Of a stretch of 36,500 nt of DNA, positions 1 through 36,500 are shown piece after piece (the first letter of the stretch is position 1; each line of letters opens with the position of its first letter). The DNA is from Cristatella mucedo. Taxonomy: Eukaryota; Bryozoa; Phylactolaemata; Cristatellidae. The notes below the pieces were generated by a model. That model was given only the letters and a program-made list of their open reading frames with translations, had not been told where the DNA came from and made no database searches. The stretch covers positions 4,101,001 to 4,137,500 of the forward strand of contig WPIO01000013.1 in assembly GCA_009760855.2 (NCBI GenBank), read 5' to 3'. A program made the translations under genes and the position numbers.

Positions 1-445
1 AAAAGAACGATGAGGAAAAGTCACAGAGTGAGTCATGCGCACATTCGTCACAGGCGGGACGCTCACGTGACATGCGCACATTCGTCACAGGCGGGACGCT
101 CACGATTGCTATGGCTTGCACTTGGGTGGTGGTTGCAACTGGAGAAACTCAATAATGACTTATCTGCAAATAGAGACCGATTATCAGAGACGATTCTTCT
201 TTCCTTCGAAATATATTCTTGGCCTTACTACAAGAGCCGCTAGTGCGACAGCCCAGTAACCAATGTGACACTGGCAGCCAGTGTCTCGGGCCTGACTGCC
301 ACTGACGCTCGGATGTCACGCCCTGCTGCGTCCGAACACGACAACAAGCTGCTGAGAGGGGAATGAGTGGAAGCATGGAGGCCGGAGAGCTCAGCTGCTC
401 TCGAGCCAGCGAGCAGGCAGCTGCTGCCAGGCAGCGCAGACCTAC
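1..445 (-). other. Intron after exon K (runs off the left edge)
   Basis: Starts at the GTAGGT donor. I see no further exon in phase 1 with ART-like content. One candidate acceptor near 158 (TATTTGCAG) opens a frame through the 37-bp duplication, but the translation does not look like an ART continuation. Contents: the 37-bp tandem duplication at 34-107 and otherwise unique sequence. Confidence 0.6.
34..107 (+). repeat. 37-bp tandem duplication
   Basis: CATGCGCACATTCGTCACAG and the following 14 bases occur at 34 and again at 71; 34 of 37 positions match. Confidence 0.93.
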
Positions 446-30423
<29,978 letters not shown>

Positions 30424-30494
30424 CTGAAAACGGAAAATTCGTGATGCGTCGAAGTTCGCCTAAAAGCCGCGAGCCCATTCGCAGTGCAATGCAC

Positions 30495-30554
30495 CTTTGC
30501 TCCTGACTGCTGCGAGGTGTACCACCGCTTGAATGTTGCCAACTCGCTCGGCTG
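30495..30554 (-). CDS. Possible upstream exon with 71-bp intron
   Basis: Sixty bases reading QPSELATFKRWYTSQQSGAK end at AAAG|GTGCAT in phase 0, matching exon A. The acceptor would be GCAGATTAG|CAG or the AG three bases later, with a poor pyrimidine tract. A better acceptor (TCTGTCTCCAG, near 30585) puts stops in the needed frame. Offered only as a candidate. Confidence 0.25.
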
Positions 30555-30689
30555 CTAATCTGCCTTATCTCAGGTAGAATAATGGCTGGAGACAGAAGAC
30601 ACAGGAAGACAGCACTATCAACCGCCAAATTAGACCCCTCGTTGCACTAATTTTTGCACACGAGTGCAACGATTATCCGGCTATAACAA

Positions 30690-31095
30690 GAATAGTATTA
30701 AGTTCTTCATATAGCACCCTAAAGGAACCGAATGTCTATCCAAGTCTATGCTTTGCAAATCACTACACGAGAAGCAATAAACAGGAGTTAACATCCAGCA
30801 AGGTGTAGTGCTTAGGCTTTTACATGTAAAAGCACACAAGTATTAGGCTCACACACAAGCACGTGCCAAGTACACAAAGAAGACGCGTATAGCTGGTTTA
30901 GTAGGACCCTGGTTAATAAGATGGGCTGAGTCGTTCGCAGGTAGCAGGCAACTAAGAAAAACATTGTGTGGGCGCATGGAAAGCTGAGCAAAGCTGATTC
31001 GTCTTAGCCGAGACTTAAATGAAGTCAACGGAAGTGATGACGCAAGCTGCATGTGAGCTCTAGACTTGAAGAGTTTTTCAGGAGGCCGCAATTAG
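30690..31095 (-). mobile_element. LINE D 3' end
   Basis: The minus frame ending near 30849 contains SLPLTSFKSRLRRISF, resembling the last residues of CR1/L2 ORF2 (Ser-x-x-x-Phe-Lys-x-x-Leu-Lys/Arg). The distal part at 30700-30790 is a diverged form of the LINE A tail (CATATAGCACCCTAAAGGAAC). Related to 17241-17930. Confidence 0.6.
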
Positions 31096-31186
31096 CAGTA
31101 AATGCTGTCATGGCGTACCAACACCTGTAGAGGTCTGGAAATGAAAATAAGGCCAGCCCGTCAGTCAGGCTGGGAAAGCACCGATA

Positions 31187-31188
<2 letters not shown>

Positions 31189-31261
<73 letters not shown>

Positions 31262-31282
31262 GCCTCCCCACTCTCTCTCCTC

Positions 31283-31323
<41 letters not shown>

Positions 31324-31342
31324 GCATCTCTCCTCTCCTCTC

Positions 31343-31387
<45 letters not shown>

Positions 31388-31418
31388 CTCTCTCTCTCTC
31401 CTCTCTCTCGGAGCATAC
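31189..31418. repeat. Interrupted (TC)n with internal duplication
   Basis: TC repeats with CCTC interruptions; GGAGCAT occurs at both 31321 and 31409, suggesting a duplicated block. Confidence 0.95.
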
Positions 31419-31989
31419 TTCACTTGCCTATCGCCAAAGCTGCAAGAGGACTGGCAACTGCATCTGGCTCTGAAAACCTGAGGCATCTATCCGGCGTAAG
31501 CTAGCATGGGTCGTTTGAGACGGTTAGCAGAGACCCGACGCATCGGCTTTTGAGAACGAAAATAAGAATATATTCTATAAGATGGATTTGCTACTAAACC
31601 GGAAGTCAATGGAGCCCTCCTTCCGATGCCAGCAAAATCGGCTCCTCTTTCTTTTTGCTTGAGAGCACTTCGGTAGATGCAGCAGGGTGTTACAGCACTG
31701 CACATCAGCTCCGGCTGCCGATTCAGTCGCACTAACGTTTTTTATCTTATGAAGCATAAGAAATTCAAAGCTGCAGTTCCTGTTGATCGACCAAGCGTTG
31801 ATCCACATCAGTAAGAGTCTCGAGCAGTAGCAGCAGCAGTGAGGGCTGCCTAGATCAAGTAAGCTAGTCTAAGAACTTGCAGCTCTACCAATGAGCGATC
31901 TAGATAGCCTAGATATCGCCAATGTTGAAAAGTTGCAAATCCAAGAACTTGCCCTCGTGTGTTCTTCAAAGCAGACCATCATTTGACTT

Positions 31990-32030
<41 letters not shown>

Positions 32031-32215
32031 TAAGGAGTATGTGCGAGTGTGTGTGGGTAAACATGTGTGTGTGTGTGCGTGCATGTGTGTGTCTGTGTGC
32101 GTGTGTGCGTGTGTGTGTGTGTGTGTGTGTGCATGTGTGTGTGTGCACATGTGCCTGCCCGTGTGTGCACATATGTGCACGTGTGTGTGTGTGTGTGTGC
32201 GCTCGCGTGCGTGCA
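31990..32215. repeat. (GT)n/(GC) mixed alternating tract
   Basis: Nearly uninterrupted purine-pyrimidine alternation (GT with GC and AT steps) for over 200 bp. Confidence 0.95.
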
Positions 32216-33212
32216 CGTGCGCACCGGCATGTGCAACTATATACCAAGAGTGCAGTGCACAGCACGAATCATTCGGTCAATGAACGACTGGATCGCGCAA
32301 TAAGTAGGCTGCAACAGGTGCATAAGCTGGTTACCAATGAACTGAATTAACATTACTCGCCATTACGTGTGGCCAGCCAAGGAATGCCCCTCACCAAGGC
32401 GCTCCTGACCACTTTCTCTTGACAAAGCACACTTCCGACCCGTTAACGTTAACAGACTGGCGCTGGCTGCCAACTAGCTGCCCAGCCATGAAAGCGCAAT
32501 AAATCAAACCAACCTAATTGCTCTTCGAAGCAAGCAAGCACCGGAGGAGGTACCTTGCTAATCTCGCCAGGCTGGCTCCAGGAATAGCAAAGTGCCTGGC
32601 TCGCACGCGCGGCACTCGCAGCAGCCGGAGCTGCAGCTTCTTAGACAGCTGCAGCTCATGGAAGGAATCTCACTTCAATTCGTCCTGCCTTCTCACCACC
32701 TCTCGGTGGCTGGAGGAGCAGGAAGCTCTCTTTTCAAGTCCTCACATGGCACCCACGGCACGCCTCTTGCATCATCATTCCCTTCATCCCGTCTGGTCTG
32801 ACAACGGCTTCCACTCTTAAAGTTCAGCATTCCCTCCTCCTTAGTTGCCACTAAGCTTGTATACTGTAGATAGTGGAAGAGGGGGAAACACGCGTCAGCG
32901 AAGCTCTGGCGTTTTACCGCTGCACGATCTGCTCGCTGCTCGTGCACCAGACGTTCACCGGACGTTCGTTGCCATGCCTTCAACGTGGCCCACGGTCTAA
33001 GAGGAGTGCATGAGACTGGAGATGACACTGACGATAGACTGTAGACTGCACGAGAGATAAACTTCTTTTCAGCAAGCTTCAAGCCTGCGGTCGCTCAGGA
33101 ATGGCAGGCATTTCGTAGGCTGATCGCTATTGCTCATCGCTTACGAAGAAGGGACGATGGGAAACAGCAGAAGCAGACGCCAGACGGCTTCGAGAGACCC
33201 TTCGTCGTCCAC

Positions 33213-33300
33213 TGCAAGCGGTGGTGACAGCCGGTAGAGCTTGTCAGCGTGCTACATAAATGAGACCGCTGAAAATCAGCTAAACTGTATAACTCTTTTA
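33213..33300 (+). mobile_element. SINE-2 tail
   Basis: CACTGCAAGCGGTGGTGACA, GCCGGTAGAGCTTGTC... and AAAATCAGCTAAACT match the SINE-2 3' half. Confidence 0.65.
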
Positions 33301-33408
33301 GGGTTTAGCTGCAGATGAGTGCTCTCGTTGACACTTGGGCCGGCAGACAGGCAGGGAGTAAGAGGAGGAAAGTTTTTTAAGCAGAACAACAACAATTCCT
33401 CACTCTCT

Positions 33409-33700
<292 letters not shown>

Positions 33701-33776
33701 CAGCAGCGGTGGTAGCCTCTCCAAACGCTCAGCCAATAGTCACTTCGATCTTCCCACGGAAGAAGAGTTGCATCCG

Positions 33777-33798
33777 CCCCCCCCCCCCCCCCCCCCCC
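33777..33798. repeat. C22 homopolymer
   Basis: Twenty-two consecutive C. Confidence 0.95.
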
Positions 33799-34017
33799 GA
33801 TGACTGACCAGAAGGCTTCGAGACGCCCAGGTCAGCACGACCCTAGACGATGGACGACTGCTGCCGGTGAAGGTCAAGCCGGAGACAGGCGAAGGTCGAA
33901 CGCTGGCCACCCTTCGAGCTGCATGTGCCCTGCCATGCCACTCGCTGGCTGCCTCGAGCTTGTGCCAGCAGTCCTCGGTCTGCCTGTCAGCCAGCTGGCC
34001 TGGCACCAGCTGGCCAG

Positions 34018-34575
34018 AGTTATCCCCCCACTGTCTGAATGCCAGGCGAGGAGAAACTTGTCTGCTGCCACTGTCTGGAGAAGAAGGCCGGTGGAATACG
34101 GATACAGAGCAAAGTTCTTCTGCTGACCCACAAGGCCCTCCGTGGCTTGGCTCCTTTGTACCTAGCTGAACTGCTGCACCAGTTTCAGCCTCCTCGCGCC
34201 CTCGGGTCCTGTGTGGACAATAAATTAGCTGTTCCATTCCTCCGCTTAAAGAACCGTTGGCAACAGAAGCTTTAGCTCTCTGCAGGTCCTAGAGATTCGA
34301 GAGGTCCTAGAGGTCTCCTGCAGGTCCTGGCTCATCCTTTTCAGCGGTCCCGAGCTGCCACTTCCATGCTGCTCACTACTTCAACTGCTCTCCTGACTCT
34401 GCTATGCTTCCCACTTTCTCTTTGTTCCGTGAGACGAAATCTGTTGGCTACCGAATGCGTACCGAAAGCCGCTTAGGCTGTGAGTGCGCTATACAAAACT
34501 CTCCCTCGTAACATCCACATAGTCTTTATGGCTTTGTGCAGTTACAGACGGAGATACATTACATTACATTTTGCT
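34018..34575 (+). mobile_element. LINE B (L2-like) 3' end
   Basis: About 34085-34272 encodes GGIRIQSKVLLLTHKALRGL, APLYLAELL, then a decayed VPFLRLKNR, which is the L2 ORF2 segment after 'LHWLPV'. It ends in a frameshifted or stopped state. The 3' region 34440-34575 (TGAGTGCGCTATACAAAA ... AGTCTTTATGG) ends in ACATT repeats and is shared with 2140-2280 and 11095-11195. Distinct in sequence from LINE A. Confidence 0.8.
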
Positions 34576-34610
34576 CTAAGTTACCCCTGGCCACCCTTTC
34601 CATCCTCCCC

Positions 34611-34683
34611 CAATCCCATCTCACAACAACCTCTCTCCCCCCCCCAATCCCATCTCACAACAACCCTCTCCCCCCCCCCCCCG
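34611..34683. repeat. Duplicated CAATCCCATCTCACAACAAC unit with C-runs
   Basis: Two copies of the phrase, each followed by CTCTC and a run of C. Confidence 0.85.
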
Positions 34684-34935
34684 ACCACCGAGCGGGAAGT
34701 GACTGAGGAGTGTGCTTATTGTGACGCGACCAGGGGTCGCGGGTTGACCGGCAAGCCGACGAGGTGCCGGTGAGAGTCGTCGGCTTTTGATGACGACAGC
34801 CGGGTGGCACTCTGGCCAAGTCCCAGAGGGCTTTCGGAAAAAGGAGGCTGCATGGAGACCCAGACAGCTCAGGTCCCAGGAGTGCCCACCAGGGTCAAGA
34901 TTGTTTTTCATCAGCCATCGACTCGGATCCCCTCC

Positions 34936-35012
34936 CCCCCTCCCTCCCTCCCTCCCTCCTTCCCTCCCTCCCTCCCTCCCTCCCTCCCTCCCTCCCTCCC
35001 TCCCTCCTTCCC
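34936..35012. repeat. (CCCT)n
   Basis: About nineteen CCCT units with two CTTC slips. Confidence 0.96.
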
Positions 35013-35287
35013 TCACCCCGGCTATCACGGCTGCTCCTGGAAAGCTATGTGTGGGTCACGTGACGTGTTCAGCATGGCTCACTCGGACATGACGAACAGT
35101 GGCTACACCGAGCCGGCTAGCAACGTGACACGCTCGGTCGGCAGAGGCCTGCAGGCTTGTCCATGTAACCAACAACAGCGTTGGCTAGCAGACGGCTACA
35201 AGTTCTCCCTGGGTCTTAGCCCCTGGGGTAAAGTTCTTGCACTTCCAGCTAGCTACTGGTCGCAGTTAGAGTCCTGTAGCAGACAAT

Positions 35288-35336
35288 CCTATTGCCCACT
35301 GAGAACGGTGGTTACAGCCATTAAGGCTCTTCAATA
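35288..35336 (+). mobile_element. SINE-2 tail fragment
   Basis: GAACGGTGGTTACAGCCATTAAGGCTCTTC, then (AAT)n. Shortest copy. Confidence 0.55.
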
Positions 35337-35440
35337 ATAATAATAATAATATAAATACTAATAATACAGTGCATTTGTATATCGCCCTTGCAGTGAGTAC
35401 TTAATCTCTTTCCAGGCACTTGTGCAGCTACATAAAATAG
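35332..35440 (-). mobile_element. LINE A-type tail, diverged
   Basis: (AAT)n, then AGTGCATTTGTATATCGCCC and GTACTTAATCTCTTTCCAGG. It abuts a SINE-2 tail in the opposite orientation. Confidence 0.6.
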
Positions 35441-35874
35441 GCTGTGTAATCAACTGACCTTTAACCTTTTTAACTCGTGCCGGACGACTCCCATCTTCCA
35501 GCAGAGGGAAAGGTGGCTAGCAAGCAAGCCTATCTCGAGGTCCTCAGTCAAAGCATGCCAGGCAAGCAAAGACGACAGACGCGAGAGAAGCACCTGGACA
35601 AAAAGCAACCGACTGGGCGTATGATGCCGCCAAGCCCTGCAGGCCCGGAGTCGTTTGCAGCGTGGAACCAAAGTGGCAGTCGGTCGATCGGCATGGTTGG
35701 CCATCAAATCTGCTTGCAGAGAGCTGTAAGCCGATTTGCCAACAGCTGGCTGTGGCAGGTAAAGATTCGTACGCAATGCAATGAGCGCTCTTGCATATAG
35801 ACACACATTCCCGAATGCATACCCCAAACGAAGACACGCACGCGGGAGCACGAATATATGCACAGACTATATGC

Positions 35875-35938
35875 GTGCACGACCATACGAGTGCACGACC
35901 ATACGAGTGCACGACCATACGAGTGCACGACTATATGC
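35875..35938 (+). repeat. 16-bp minisatellite, 4 units
   Basis: GTGCACGACCATACGA starts at 35875, 35891 and 35907 without change; a fourth unit at 35923 is diverged. Confidence 0.93.
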
Positions 35939-36321
35939 ACACACTCAGGCTGACGTATATGTGCATGCATGTACGTGCACGCTCACATACGCGTGCGAGC
36001 GCACGCACACACACACACACACACACTTGCATGGTACCCACGCGTCTTTACCCACACAGGGACCAGGAGACTGAGACGAGGGCTCAGAGAGTGTACGATG
36101 GTGATTGCCGGCGCCAAACAGAGTACGACAGGTCAAGCTATTGGACAAGAAGGAAACATGAAGAATCAGTTTCAATTCATTTTGAAAAAAATAATAGGCA
36201 ATTACATGTAGCCCCTTCTAGAGATCCCCTCGCAGGCCTCGAGGGACGGCAGCTCAACCCGAGCGCACCTGCCGTGCACTGCACCTGCTAGCCAAAATTG
36301 CGCAAGTCACAGCGTACTCGT

Positions 36322-36322
<1 letters not shown>

Positions 36323-36388
<66 letters not shown>

Positions 36389-36408
36389 GTCTCTGTCTCT
36401 GTCTCTCC

Positions 36409-36500
<92 letters not shown>
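36323..36500. repeat. (TC)n at the right edge
   Basis: TC repeat with (TCTG TC)n interruptions, cut by the window end. Confidence 0.97.

Noticed and set aside
240-445. Continuation of the exon K frame past its donor
   Set aside because: The sequence after GTAGGT loses the ART-like pattern, and a good donor ends the exon.
32518-32760. Minus-strand candidate exons with plausible GT donors
   Set aside because: They end in a phase that does not fit exon A, or have weak acceptors and stops in the fitting frame.

Overview
The window reads as animal (metazoan) nuclear DNA: genes split by long GT-AG introns, CR1/L2-type non-LTR retrotransposon remains, tRNA-headed SINEs, and very long dinucleotide microsatellites, mainly (TC/GA)n. 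A marine invertebrate fits best, but the sequence does not fix the phylum. There is no bacterial-style gene organisation, no rRNA gene and no CRISPR array.

The main content is one large gene on the minus strand. I assembled eleven exons by hand, from 30423 down to 446. Each has an AG acceptor and a GT donor, and the reading phase agrees across all ten junctions. They give about 590 codons of continuous protein, open at both ends; the 3' part of the gene lies beyond the left edge. In protein order there is a short N-terminal segment, an acidic/basic low-complexity linker, a GNAT-type acetyltransferase fold, a coiled coil with a glutamine-rich stretch, a second acidic Ser/Gly-rich linker, and the start of a domain that resembles the ADP-ribosyltransferase (PARP/TASOR-like) fold. 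The usual histidine of the ART fold is replaced by cysteine. I do not recognise a named family with this architecture; it is the most interesting object in the window.

The introns and the right-hand 6 kb hold repeats. LINE family A (3' ends at 3600-4570, 13355-14600, 19975-20945, 28228-28480 and many solo tails) carries a recognisable CR1/L2 reverse-transcriptase C-terminus, and in one copy an endonuclease remnant. LINE family B lies at 34018-34575 with two solo 3' ends. A third group (D) lies at 17241-17930 and 30690-31095. SINE-1 pairs a tRNA-like head with the same tail as LINE A. SINE-2 is a second tRNA-headed family with its own tail.

Tandem repeats include (TC)n, (TCTG)n, (TA)n, (CA)n, (TAA)n, (CCCT)n, C-runs, and minisatellites of 14, 16, 23, 37 and 57 bp. 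Two near-perfect hairpins are present. Most long open frames in the window are microsatellite translations and are not genes. All calls are by eye from the sequence; no database search was possible.
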